Source: Thermoplasmata archaeon (GTDB lineage: Archaea > Thermoplasmatota > Thermoplasmata > Thermoplasmatales > Thermoplasmataceae). From it: a DNA stretch of 8,533 bases. Location: contig JAJYDZ010000053.1 in NCBI GenBank assembly GCA_021790415.1, positions 1 through 8,533 on the forward strand. The letters run 5' to 3'. A program made the position numbers and the translations under genes. This document shows, one piece after another, positions 1 to 7,528 of the stretch. The first letter of the stretch is position 1; each line of letters begins with the position of its first letter. The notes beneath the pieces are model-generated. The model made no database searches and was not told the DNA's origin. It saw only the letters and a list, made by a program, of their open reading frames with translations.

Positions 1-2
1 TT

Positions 3-2591
3 TGTTTTGCAATTTCATTTTCCGTATTTGGAGATCCTAGGACTCTAGTTTATTTTGTTTTGATACTTTTAGGGATAGCTGTTGGACTCATTCTTACTAA
101 CAGGAGAATGCTGTTAGGATTTGCTAAATTCTCATCCGCGACCTTTTTAATAGTGCTACCCATGTTTGCAATTATGTATATTATGACGAGTTTCACTACC
201 GGATTTGTTGCGAATGCCGGAAGAGTTGGAGATTTTGGGACAATTGCATTCTTTTCCTCTGCTACACAACCAATGTTCATATGGGATTTCCTTGCAAACT
301 GGTGGTCAGGTTTCGTTTCTGCCCCCCCTTCAATAATATATGTTCAGCACAGTATTGTAAACAGTCTTCCCACTTTATACGCCGGGAACGCAATTCTAGT
401 TTACGTTCCCTCCTCTGAGAATGTAATTTGGACCTTTTCGCTTGGGATTCTTTCTGTTTTTGCTATCCTTTCTCTTTTGCTCTATAAAAAAGACTATAAG
501 AATTCTAATTTAGTACTCCTATACTTTCCATTTTTCATTATATTTGCCCTAACCCTCGGCACGAATTTAGATTTTAGGCCGTTCGTGGAATTAGTTGCAT
601 TTTTATCTACTATTCCGATTGTCGGGTCTTTATGGGCTGTCACTGTTTCGACTCCGCAATGGATTGATCAGTACATCTCATCGTTTCTCATTATATTTGC
701 TTCATATTCTATTCTTCGTATAACACAAGTCTTAGATGAAAGTCCGTCACACCAAAAACACATAGGATTTAGATTTAACCTAAATAAACTGAGAACATAT
801 AAGAAATACATATTGGTTTTTGCAGTACTATTCCTTTTCCTGTTCGCAAACTGGCAGATTTTTGAGCAGAATTATGCTCTAGGGCAGGAATTGCCGAACA
901 ATCTCACAGGAAATCAGGTTTCTTCCACCCCTCCAATAGTTCCTGTAAATCCCCCCGCTGGATGGTTAAATGCCTATAACTCTTTGTATGACCCTAATAA
1001 TCTTTCATACGCAGTATACACTAACGATGGTGGACTCATTCCTTTGACATGGGATAATGGTTCCAATTCATTCACCATGCCCGGGATACAACCTAACCCA
1101 ACCTTTTATAATGTACTGAATCAGATCATTAAGCATAACATGTCATATCTGATTCCTTCGTTGATGTACAACTTCGGGGTGAAATATGTGTTTTTTGACA
1201 AGTCTCAGCTACACCCAAATTGGAATCTCTACCATGCTTTCGTCACTTCAGGGATTGTTGTTTTATCAAATACTAATAACTTTACCATTTTTGAAGATAA
1301 AAACGCTTCAGAGATTGAACCTTCAAATTTTTCAATAAGTTGCAATGCATCTGCTTTAGGTGATGTTCAACTTTTAAACCTATTTAATTCGAATCAAATG
1401 TTTCCAATTCTAACAGGTAATAACAATTCCAGCATCGCATTCACCAACCAATATAATAATTTAAGATATAGAGAAGGATTATTTTATTCTTCAAGTAAAT
1501 TGTCAACGGTTCTCCCTGCTCTTAAAATCGGGAGTTTTAATGGAACATACTCAGGGAGTTCCAACTCTGCCAGTTTCAGCATCGGAAATGAATGGAACAT
1601 TACACGATTCAATGGTGCATATTATGTTAACTATATAGTAAATAATGGAGTACTTAAAGTGCAAAAATATGACAATGGTACAGAAAATTCACCAAACTCA
1701 GTGTTTAACATATATTACAAGAATTCAAGTATTCCAATACCAAAAGGTGATTCTGTGAATTTGAATTATAACTTTACTTATTCAACCTCCCATTCTAATG
1801 GAACAATAGGTTTCTATATGCAAGGTGAAAATTACACGAATAATATACAAAATTATCGGGATATTCAAATTGGTACTACCAACAATACTGTAAACGGTAC
1901 GTTTTCTTTATCTCCAGGACAAACAACATTTGGTTTTGGTTGGGCGTTGAATAAATACAACGGATTATTCGTTTTAAGGAACTTGAACATATCATACAGC
2001 TTTCTTAAAAATGGTATGACCTATGCAAATTCTCTTTCACAAAGCTTCAGTGCTATCCCTAACACAAACTACACGGTTATTTATTTTGCTGCAAACAATA
2101 GTTTGCATATTCACACAATGACTCAGTATTTTAAATCTTACCCTAACAGCACGCTTAAAATTACAATTTCTGGATTTAAATACATATCGTCAATTGTAGT
2201 CTTTCCCACCCAATTTGCTTCCAACACACTAATACGCATTTTAGATCTTAAAGCCACTAATTATGGTTCGTATATTGAAGGTACTGTAAACTATTCTCAC
2301 GCCTACGTTTCCTTATCATATAATTCAGTGTACAAATGGTCAATTAGTAAAAATATAAAATTAATAGGTATCAATTCTTTGGGACAAGAAATTTTCTCTC
2401 TGACTTCACCGGGTAAAATAACCTTTAGTATCAGAGGATGGGAATACCACAATATTGTAGATTGGACTACAGTAATAATTGAAGATATGATTTTACCTTT
2501 ATTCCTATTTACAGAAACTGGAAGTTATATTAAATTTTTAATAATGTCCAAAAGGGATAAGGAGGTGTGGAGTTTTGGAAAAAAACCATAA
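3..2591 (+). CDS. Large polytopic membrane protein with sequon-rich extracellular domain, GT-C/YfhO-like; 5' partial
   Basis: The frame is open to the left edge, so the N-terminus lies outside; 862 residues are visible, numbered here from the first complete codon at nt 3. Hydrophobic helices are seen near residues 15-33, 46-65, 143-161, 170-187, 197-216, 222-238 and 269-286. A long outer segment follows to about 815, then a weak hydrophobic stretch near 829-848 and a basic tail ending SFGKKP. By eye I count 24 N-x-S/T sequons, all after residue 299 and none before. This fixes the large domain outside the cell. The outer part is poor in charge: only about 4 D/E/K/R in residues 300-379, as expected in an acidophile. 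The stretch GVKYVFFDKS (392-401) followed by NFTIFED (426-432) resembles the post-membrane domain of YfhO/GT-C glycosyltransferases. That assignment is inference. The catalytic loops of a GT-C enzyme would be in the missing N-terminus. An alternative is a surface-layer-associated membrane protein without enzyme activity. Confidence 0.8.
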   Translation, partial: CFAISFSVFGDPRTLVYFVLILLGIAVGLILTNRRMLLGFAKFSSATFLIVLPMFAIMYIMTSFTTGFVANAGRVGDFGTIAFFSSATQPMFIWDFLANWWSGFVSAPPSIIYVQHSIVNSLPTLYAGNAILVYVPSSENVIWTFSLGILSVFAILSLLLYKKDYKNSNLVLLYFPFFIIFALTLGTNLDFRPFVELVAFLSTIPIVGSLWAVTVSTPQWIDQYISSFLIIFASYSILRITQVLDESPSHQKHIGFRFNLNKLRTYKKYILVFAVLFLFLFANWQIFEQNYALGQELPNNLTGNQVSSTPPIVPVNPPAGWLNAYNSLYDPNNLSYAVYTNDGGLIPLTWDNGSNSFTMPGIQPNPTFYNVLNQIIKHNMSYLIPSLMYNFGVKYVFFDKSQLHPNWNLYHAFVTSGIVVLSNTNNFTIFEDKNASEIEPSNFSISCNASALGDVQLLNLFNSNQMFPILTGNNNSSIAFTNQYNNLRYREGLFYSSSKLSTVLPALKIGSFNGTYSGSSNSASFSIGNEWNITRFNGAYYVNYIVNNGVLKVQKYDNGTENSPNSVFNIYYKNSSIPIPKGDSVNLNYNFTYSTSHSNGTIGFYMQGENYTNNIQNYRDIQIGTTNNTVNGTFSLSPGQTTFGFGWALNKYNGLFVLRNLNISYSFLKNGMTYANSLSQSFSAIPNTNYTVIYFAANNSLHIHTMTQYFKSYPNSTLKITISGFKYISSIVVFPTQFASNTLIRILDLKATNYGSYIEGTVNYSHAYVSLSYNSVYKWSISKNIKLIGINSLGQEIFSLTSPGKITFSIRGWEYHNIVDWTTVIIEDMILPLFLFTETGSYIKFLIMSKRDKEVWSFGKKP
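2559..2567 (+). promoter_or_regulatory. Strong Shine-Dalgarno site that decides a TTG start
   Basis: AAGGAGGTG lies inside the end of the upstream membrane-protein gene. It contains GGAGGTG, fully complementary to the conserved archaeal 16S 3' end. The spacing to the TTG at 2575 is 7 nt, which is ideal. The first ATG in frame (2596) would be 28 nt away, so the site argues for TTG initiation and for translational coupling to the upstream gene. Confidence 0.8.
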
Positions 2592-3726
2592 TACTATGAG
2601 ACAATTAGACTTTGTTTTCGCCTTGAATGGCATTCCCATCATGGGCTCAGGAGGTACTAGAATTTTAAATTCGTTGATAACTGAATTAAAAAATCTTAGT
2701 TACAGTGTAGGTGTGCTCATTGTAAAGAGGGATCCTTGGCTAAAATTTCTTGAACGCAACAAAAGCATTCCAAGAAGTAAAACCCTATTATCATTTCTAA
2801 AGCTTAATGATACAAGGTTTGGATATCACTTTTTAAACCCGATAATGAAGAAAATGATGAGGAGCCCAAATGATGGTAGACTCAATCCTGATGTTTTTCT
2901 TTTTTCTAAAACGCAATTATCAAGTTTTTCAATCAAATATCTTATAGCTACGAATTTTGTAAACGGATCTGAGATTCTTGGAATAGAAACAAAAGCGATC
3001 AAAATTTTATTCTCTCAAATCGATGAAACTGATGCAAATTACGCAGGAAGTTATGTAAATATAGCAAGAGAAGTTTATTCCAAATTTAATTTTAGATTAT
3101 TCTTAAACGAAGAAATGCTCAAAAAATTTCCAAACTCTCTCAAAACATTCGTTGGGATAGACCATTCAATTTTCAGAGTTATTACTCATATTGAAGAAAG
3201 AGATCCTAAAAAAATTATTTTTATATTGCGTCCTGGAAAGCAAAAAGATCCTGATACAGCAATAAAATCAATGCATAAAATTCGATCCTTAGATGAAAAT
3301 ATAGAGATTTCGGCTTATGGAACACTTGATCCAAATTTAGTTCCTAATTTCGTCAAATACCACTATAAACCAACTAATTATGATATTTGCAGATTGCTAA
3401 ACAGCAGTTCAATTTTTATCTTAACTTCCACTGTAGAAGGTATGCCACTCCCACCATTAGAAGCAATGGCTTGTGGCTGTGCAGTTATCTCTACTGAATG
3501 CATCGGTATAAGAGAATATATTAAGAGTGGAACAAATGGGTTATTAATTCCTGTTGGAGAACCAGGCGAAATTGCAAACGAGGTGATTTCGTTGATTCAA
3601 AGTATTGAAACACGTGTAATATTAGCAAAAAATGGTGAGATAACTGCTAGAGAATACAATTATAAATCTATGGCTCGTAATTTCGCCAAAACCATTAAAA
3701 TATTTGAAGAGTTATTAGGTACTTAA
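2575..3726 (+). CDS. Glycosyltransferase, GT4-like (GT-B fold)
   Basis: This 383-residue cytosolic protein has the two Rossmann-like halves of a GT-B retaining glycosyltransferase. The N-terminal half starts with a beta strand and a glycine loop (GSGG, residues 24-27), where the acceptor side usually forms. The C-terminal half begins near residue 212 (KKIIFILRPG) and carries the family's E-x7-E signature at E288 and E296 (EGMPLPPLE), followed by ACG and NGLLIPVGEPGE. These residues bind the ribose and phosphate of the nucleotide-sugar donor in GT4 enzymes. No signal peptide or membrane helix is seen. Donor and acceptor cannot be told from sequence. The TTG start at 2575 is chosen over the ATG at 2596 because of the Shine-Dalgarno at 2559-2567. 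The gene overlaps the membrane-protein gene by 17 nt, so the two are probably co-expressed and may act on the same glycan. Confidence 0.9.
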   Translation: MEKNHNTMRQLDFVFALNGIPIMGSGGTRILNSLITELKNLSYSVGVLIVKRDPWLKFLERNKSIPRSKTLLSFLKLNDTRFGYHFLNPIMKKMMRSPNDGRLNPDVFLFSKTQLSSFSIKYLIATNFVNGSEILGIETKAIKILFSQIDETDANYAGSYVNIAREVYSKFNFRLFLNEEMLKKFPNSLKTFVGIDHSIFRVITHIEERDPKKIIFILRPGKQKDPDTAIKSMHKIRSLDENIEISAYGTLDPNLVPNFVKYHYKPTNYDICRLLNSSSIFILTSTVEGMPLPPLEAMACGCAVISTECIGIREYIKSGTNGLLIPVGEPGEIANEVISLIQSIETRVILAKNGEITAREYNYKSMARNFAKTIKIFEELLGT

Positions 3727-3751
3727 GCATAGATAAACGATGGTAATTTAA

Positions 3752-4534
3752 ATGAACATTATTGAAAAGTTGCACACAATTGGTTTTCTTAATACTGTAA
3801 GAAATGCGTTCAATTTTTATTCAGGTAAAATATTTAGAAAAATGTTTCATAGAAGACTAACACCAACTTTATTTGATATGTCAAACATTTTTGAAAGTTT
3901 ATTTTTCTTTGATGAAGAAAAATTCATAGCTGAATTGTGCGAACTTAATCAAACATCCTTACTTAAGATAAAAGATGAATTTATGGAAATTTATGATTAT
4001 CTGTCTCGGAAGAGATTTGAGGTTAAATTAACATATCCGGACGATTTTGATACAGAACTTGGCACCCTTTTTACTCTTTATAGCTTTATTAGGGTTTTCC
4101 AACCTGAACAAGTAGTGGAAACAGGAGTAGCAAATGGTCAGTCATCATTTGCTATATTAAAAGCAATGGAACTAAACAATAAAGGTAAACTTATTAGTAT
4201 AGACATTTCAACTAAAGTTGGCAATCTTATAGACAATGAACTCAAGTCAAGGTGGGAATTAAAAGTTTTAAGACACGGAACAAGAAAAGAATTCCAATCT
4301 TATATAGATGATCTAGAAAAAATTGATTTATTTTACCACGACAGTAATCATTCTTACAAATGGCAGTCTTTGGAATATCACTCATCATTTCAGAAACTTA
4401 ATTCTCGCGGTATATTATTTAGTGATGATGTTGATCTAAGTTATGCTTTTATAGATTTTGTAAAGCAACATAGTGAAAAACGTAGTTACCTTCTGTTAAA
4501 CAAAAAAACAATGATGGGTTTAATTGTTAAATAA
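3752..4534 (+). CDS. Class I SAM-dependent methyltransferase (Methyltransf_24 / CmcI-like)
   Basis: A 260-residue soluble protein. Residues 1-95 are a helical, weakly recognisable extension. The Rossmann methyltransferase core begins around residue 105. Motif I is VVETGVANGQSS (121-132), the SAM-binding loop. The acidic end of strand 2 is D151 in ISIDIS. DLFYHDSNHSY (192-202) and the DD pair at 225-226 (ILFSDD) match the pattern of Methyltransf_24 and cephalosporin-hydroxylase-like enzymes, in which such D/H residues may bind a metal. Family members in glycan clusters often O-methylate sugars, so a role in capping or modifying the glycan built by the neighbours is a reasonable inference. The substrate is not shown by the sequence. 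The gene starts 25 nt after the glycosyltransferase on the same strand. No strong Shine-Dalgarno is visible upstream of the ATG. It is the last gene of the + strand set. Confidence 0.82.
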   Translation: MNIIEKLHTIGFLNTVRNAFNFYSGKIFRKMFHRRLTPTLFDMSNIFESLFFFDEEKFIAELCELNQTSLLKIKDEFMEIYDYLSRKRFEVKLTYPDDFDTELGTLFTLYSFIRVFQPEQVVETGVANGQSSFAILKAMELNNKGKLISIDISTKVGNLIDNELKSRWELKVLRHGTRKEFQSYIDDLEKIDLFYHDSNHSYKWQSLEYHSSFQKLNSRGILFSDDVDLSYAFIDFVKQHSEKRSYLLLNKKTMMGLIVK

Positions 4535-4545
4535 ATATATTTATT
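4530..4545. terminator. AT-only perfect palindrome at the end of the + strand gene set, possible termination region
   Basis: AATAAATATATTTATT is a perfect 16-bp dyad that overlaps the stop codon of the methyltransferase gene. With only A-T pairs and no loop it would make a poor RNA hairpin, and such palindromes arise by chance in AT-rich DNA. Its place at the end of a gene set is the only support for a termination role. Confidence 0.25.
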
Positions 4546-4556
4546 ATACACTTTAT

Positions 4557-5710
4557 GAGAGAACGTGAAGATGGTTTTGAATAAGTCATTGAATGTTCAT
4601 TTTACATCTTGGAATGAGTAAAAAAAGTCATAAAGATACCCGATATTCCTTCCTGTTTTGACCTTATATTTCATTGCTTCTTCTTGGTTTAATCAGAATT
4701 TAAGTAAATATCGCTATAACCGTATAATTTCATCGCGTGGAAATTTTATGCAAAGCATCCGCACAAGAATTTTACCCTCTCCATTCTTGTGGTTGTTACC
4801 AGTACATGGGAGAAAAGAAACATCCTCTTCATAACAGCCTAGAGGAATTCTACCATTGATCTCTTTCCTGATATCCTCAGATTCCTTCTTATGTATTCTA
4901 TTGGCAGTTTGTGATTACTCACACTTCTGTCCATTGTTCCGTTGTATCCTTTGGGATCATTACCAAATTATAACTAGTCCTTGTAAACTGTTAGTCCATG
5001 TTTAGAGAGATCAATGACGTTATCTTGATCCTTTTCCGTGGTGATAGCATAGATCTTATGGCAGGAAGAGGCTTATTGTCATCCACGTTGATGCGTCACT
5101 TATATACAAAATGCGTCTTGTTGTTTTTCTTAGCGAGTGATTCGTCCTCGGATCTCACTGTTTCTCCTTTATTGCATGATTCATCATGCTTTCCATGTAC
5201 AAGATCAGAGGTGATTAATGTCGCATCCTGTGAAGATCTTTTTTCACCCTGATCCATTTTGATTCAACCTGCAAAAGGGTTTTTTCCTTACTCCTCGGTT
5301 TCTTCCAATTTTTGAGAGTCTTTCACCGAATATCCATATGGTTGTGACACTAGGCAAATGATCACAATAACCTAGGAAGTTCATAAAAGTTATGCTGTCC
5401 ATGATCATTGTTTCTACCTGTTCGTCAACCATGTTGAGCATACTTTGAAAAAAATACTTTCAACATTGTTTTTACAAGTGTATTTGGCCTTCCTCTTTAT
5501 CGGTGTCATTATAATACAAATACTTCAAAAACATTGAAGGACAATTCTAGTGTAAGGCAACCTTTTATGAAAGCAAGCCGTTTATAGAAGCCATCCCCTT
5601 TGTATTTCTCCCTCAATGCAACGTCAAACAGGTCACTCATACAGAAAAAAGCGAGTTCCAAGAATAGATATCATGGTTCAGATGGAAGAAGTTATTCAGA
5701 AGTCCTCTGC
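4557..5710 (-). mobile_element. Decayed IS5-family insertion sequence (approximate limits)
   Basis: The roughly 1.15-kb gap between the convergent gene ends is filled by the remains of an IS5-type element; the transposase relic at 4689-5640 proves its identity. The limits are tentative. Reading inward, the left end GAGAGAAC (4557-4564) resembles GCAGAGGAC on the opposite strand at the right end (complement of 5702-5710), which could be degraded terminal inverted repeats. TTTAT occurs just outside both (4552-4556 and 5712-5716) and could be a target duplication, but it is too short and AT-rich to trust. The 4557-4688 part holds no recognisable gene. The insertion lies between genes and has not damaged either neighbour. 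Confidence 0.6.
4689..5640 (-). pseudogene. IS5-family DDE transposase, multiply frameshifted and interrupted
   Basis: Piecing the three - strand frames together gives a nearly full-length IS5 transposase of about 315 residues. From the start at 5640 come MSDLFDVALREKYK, then LYYNDTDKE (from 5519), GRPN (5493) and QSMLNMVDEQVE (about 5447). These are followed by the N-terminal domain signature ITFMNFLGY...TTIWIFGERLSK, then QDATLITSD, KKNNKTHFVYK, KIYAITTEKDQDN, KGYNGTMDR, RISGKRSMVEF and AVMKRMF. The DDE triad is still readable: D in QDAT (codon 5225-5227), D in VYKD (4977-4979) and E in MVEF (4848-4850). The gene is dead: at least five frame changes, one in a run of seven A at 5448-5454, and internal stops after VYK, after YKD (two), after VEFL and after CFA. 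The final stop is at 4689-4691. Family known from archaeal IS5 relatives; identity certain, subgroup not determined. Confidence 0.88.
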
Positions 5711-5723
5711 ATTTATACATGGT

Positions 5724-6725
5724 TTATTGCAAGTACATTAACATTTCATTCGCCCTTTTTTCATAACTATATTTCAAATGACAGACGTTATATGCATTTT
5801 TAGCCAGTTTTTCTGTGTTTATATCACCAATTAATATACCTTTTATAATTCTTTTAGCCTCTTCAATGTCATTATAAGTAAGAATTTCCTCATTTTCTGA
5901 AAAAAAAGATAATATATCTTCAGCACGATCTGTTAAGAGAACTCCCCCACTTCCAGTGACCTCAAAAGTTCTCATGTTTGGTCCATAATTTATATTTTGA
6001 TGCATATTTAACACAATTGAATATTTTTTGAGAAATTCAACATATTGTTTCCCGAATAATCCATTATTTATAAGGTTTTTAGAGATGCCGGGTGGCCAAT
6101 ATTTTCCAGCTACATCAATTGGTATGCCAGCGTGTATTAACGATTTAATGAAACGATACCTCTTTGGAGAATAAGTACCTATAAATATTACCCTGTTCAC
6201 ATTTTTCCTCTCAACAAAATTGTTGTCATGAAAACTTGGATCACAACCAAATACTATCCTCTCTACTTTATTTACACCTATCGATTCGTAAGTTTTTATA
6301 GCGTTGGCAGAATATGTGAAGACAATATCATAAAGAGGAGCGATGTGTCTAACCAGTGCAGAAAAAAAACGAGGATCATCTGGATTCCATAAAGCAGTTT
6401 TCACACCAATTTCCCGCCCAAGTTTTTTTATTGTTGTTGGGAAAAGGGTTTCCCCCTTTATCGATAATACTAAATCAGGGCTGTATGAAGATATTTCTTT
6501 AAAGTATATTTCATTCAGCTTATTTAACCATAAAGGTGAGGATATATTCCTGAATATATATGATCTAGATGAAAGCATTCTGATGATTTCTCGGTAATTT
6601 TTTCCAAGGATATTTTTAAAACCAATAAACTTTACTTCATGTCCACATTTTTCAAATGCTCTGGATATAAAATATTCCAAATTATAGTTCTGATTACTAC
6701 CTACAATTACTATTTTTTGCTTCAT
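5724..6725 (-). CDS. CgeB-like glycosyltransferase (GT-B, Glyco_trans_1_2 C-terminal domain)
   Basis: A 333-residue soluble protein. It opens with a Rossmann strand (KIVIVGSN, residues 4-11) and the pattern GHEVKFIG (28-35). The middle has PDLVLSIKGE (83-92), ALWNPDDPR (111-119) and FGCDPSFH (159-166), all typical of the CgeB / DUF3880-type N-terminal half. The C-terminal half starts about residue 177 with RVIFIGTYSPKR and carries GPNMRTFEVTGSGG (248-261) and LLTDRAED (263-270), the donor-binding signature of this family, ending in the usual SYEKR (320-324). The protein thus looks complete although its stop lies only about 14 nt from the IS relic. Family members transfer sugars in surface-glycan pathways; donor and acceptor are unknown. 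The ATG overlaps the galU stop as ATGA, and AAGGAT (complement of 6731-6736) sits 5 nt upstream as a ribosome binding site, so translation is coupled to galU. Confidence 0.86.
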   Translation of the reverse strand: MKQKIVIVGSNQNYNLEYFISRAFEKCGHEVKFIGFKNILGKNYREIIRMLSSRSYIFRNISSPLWLNKLNEIYFKEISSYSPDLVLSIKGETLFPTTIKKLGREIGVKTALWNPDDPRFFSALVRHIAPLYDIVFTYSANAIKTYESIGVNKVERIVFGCDPSFHDNNFVERKNVNRVIFIGTYSPKRYRFIKSLIHAGIPIDVAGKYWPPGISKNLINNGLFGKQYVEFLKKYSIVLNMHQNINYGPNMRTFEVTGSGGVLLTDRAEDILSFFSENEEILTYNDIEEAKRIIKGILIGDINTEKLAKNAYNVCHLKYSYEKRANEMLMYLQ

Positions 6726-7528
6726 ATTGAATCCTTAAACCTAGAATCACGTTTTGCAAACTCGATGAAAGTTGAGATCCATAATTCTTTGGTTCCAATA
6801 TCATACCTTTTACCAACAAGCAAGGAGGCGAGCAATTCTTCATCTTTACAAATTATATTAAAAGCCTCAGCAAGTTGATATTCTCCATTTTTTCCAGGTT
6901 TAATCATTTTTAACACGTCAAAAATTTTCCAATCTAAAACATAAGCCCCAGTTGCACCTAAATCGCTTGGTGCTTGGCTAATATCTGGTTTCTCTACAAT
7001 GTTTTTGATCTTCATGACATCGAAATAAGGTTCTGTATCAACAATGCCGTAATCGCTGATTTTTTTTCTTGGAACTTTCTCCACCGATATGCAGGGTTTG
7101 TTATATTTATAATAAACATCCATAAGGTATGATGTGGAAGTTTTTTCAGGTGATTCGTATATCGTATCCCCCAGAAGAACAACAAAAGGCTCATCTGATG
7201 CAAAACCTTCTGCATACCTGACTGCATCTGCTAAGCCCTTTTGTTCTTTCTGTCTAACAAAGAAAATACTAGGGAAATCTGAAATTCGATATGAGTCCAT
7301 CACATCATCCAAAGGATGGCGATCAAAATAGTTAATTATCGCATCCTTCCCATAACCGACTATAATAAGAATTTCATCTAAACCAGAATTAACTGCTTCT
7401 TGTACAACATAGTGAATTACTGGCTTATCTAAAATAGGAAGCATCTCCTTAGGTTGAGCCCTAGTTAGAGGATAGAACCTCTTTCCCATCCCTGCGGCAG
7501 GTATTACCGCTTTTCTTATTCTATCCAT
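6722..7528 (-). CDS. galU: UTP-glucose-1-phosphate uridylyltransferase
   Basis: Makes UDP-glucose and pyrophosphate from UTP and glucose 1-phosphate in the cytosol. The 268-residue protein has the nucleotidyltransferase signature AAGMGKRFYPLT (11-22) followed by PKEMLP (26-31), which carries the conserved lysine. It also has DKPVIHYVVQEAV (34-46), KGLADAV (97-103), the metal-binding aspartate in LLGDT (118-122), VEKP (178-181), GATGAYVL (191-198), GEYQLAEAF (215-223) and RYDIGTKELW (241-250). The combination PKEMLP plus DKPVIHYVV is typical of GalU rather than RmlA thymidylyltransferases. It is slightly shorter than common bacterial GalU. The ATG at 7528 lies inside the end of ugd (13-nt overlap) with AGAGGT (complement of 7537-7542) 8 nt upstream. 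Its product is the substrate of the dehydrogenase encoded just upstream. Substrate preference for glucose is inferred from family and context. Confidence 0.93.
   Translation of the reverse strand: MDRIRKAVIPAAGMGKRFYPLTRAQPKEMLPILDKPVIHYVVQEAVNSGLDEILIIVGYGKDAIINYFDRHPLDDVMDSYRISDFPSIFFVRQKEQKGLADAVRYAEGFASDEPFVVLLGDTIYESPEKTSTSYLMDVYYKYNKPCISVEKVPRKKISDYGIVDTEPYFDVMKIKNIVEKPDISQAPSDLGATGAYVLDWKIFDVLKMIKPGKNGEYQLAEAFNIICKDEELLASLLVGKRYDIGTKELWISTFIEFAKRDSRFKDSI

Noticed and set aside
60..62. TTG as start of the large membrane protein
   Set aside because: The same frame is open back to nt 3 and reads as hydrophobic, membrane-like sequence, and no ribosome binding site precedes the TTG; the gene most likely begins outside the window.
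4583..4686. Short - strand open stretch beyond the transposase stop (contains QEEAMKYKVKTGRN)
   Set aside because: About 30 residues with no recognisable similarity; it may be a decayed extension of the transposase or chance, and cannot be supported as a gene.
4998..5252. 84-codon + strand reading frame in the gap
   Set aside because: It is antisense to the transposase relic, whose - strand translation gives recognisable IS5 motifs; this frame matches nothing.
5448..5454. Run of seven A as a programmed frameshift site in the transposase
   Set aside because: Some IS elements use such sites, but this gene has several other frame changes and stops, so simple decay explains the shift.
5600..5803. 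67-codon + strand reading frame
   Set aside because: It lies opposite the start of the transposase relic and the end of the CgeB-like gene, has no recognisable product and no ribosome binding site.
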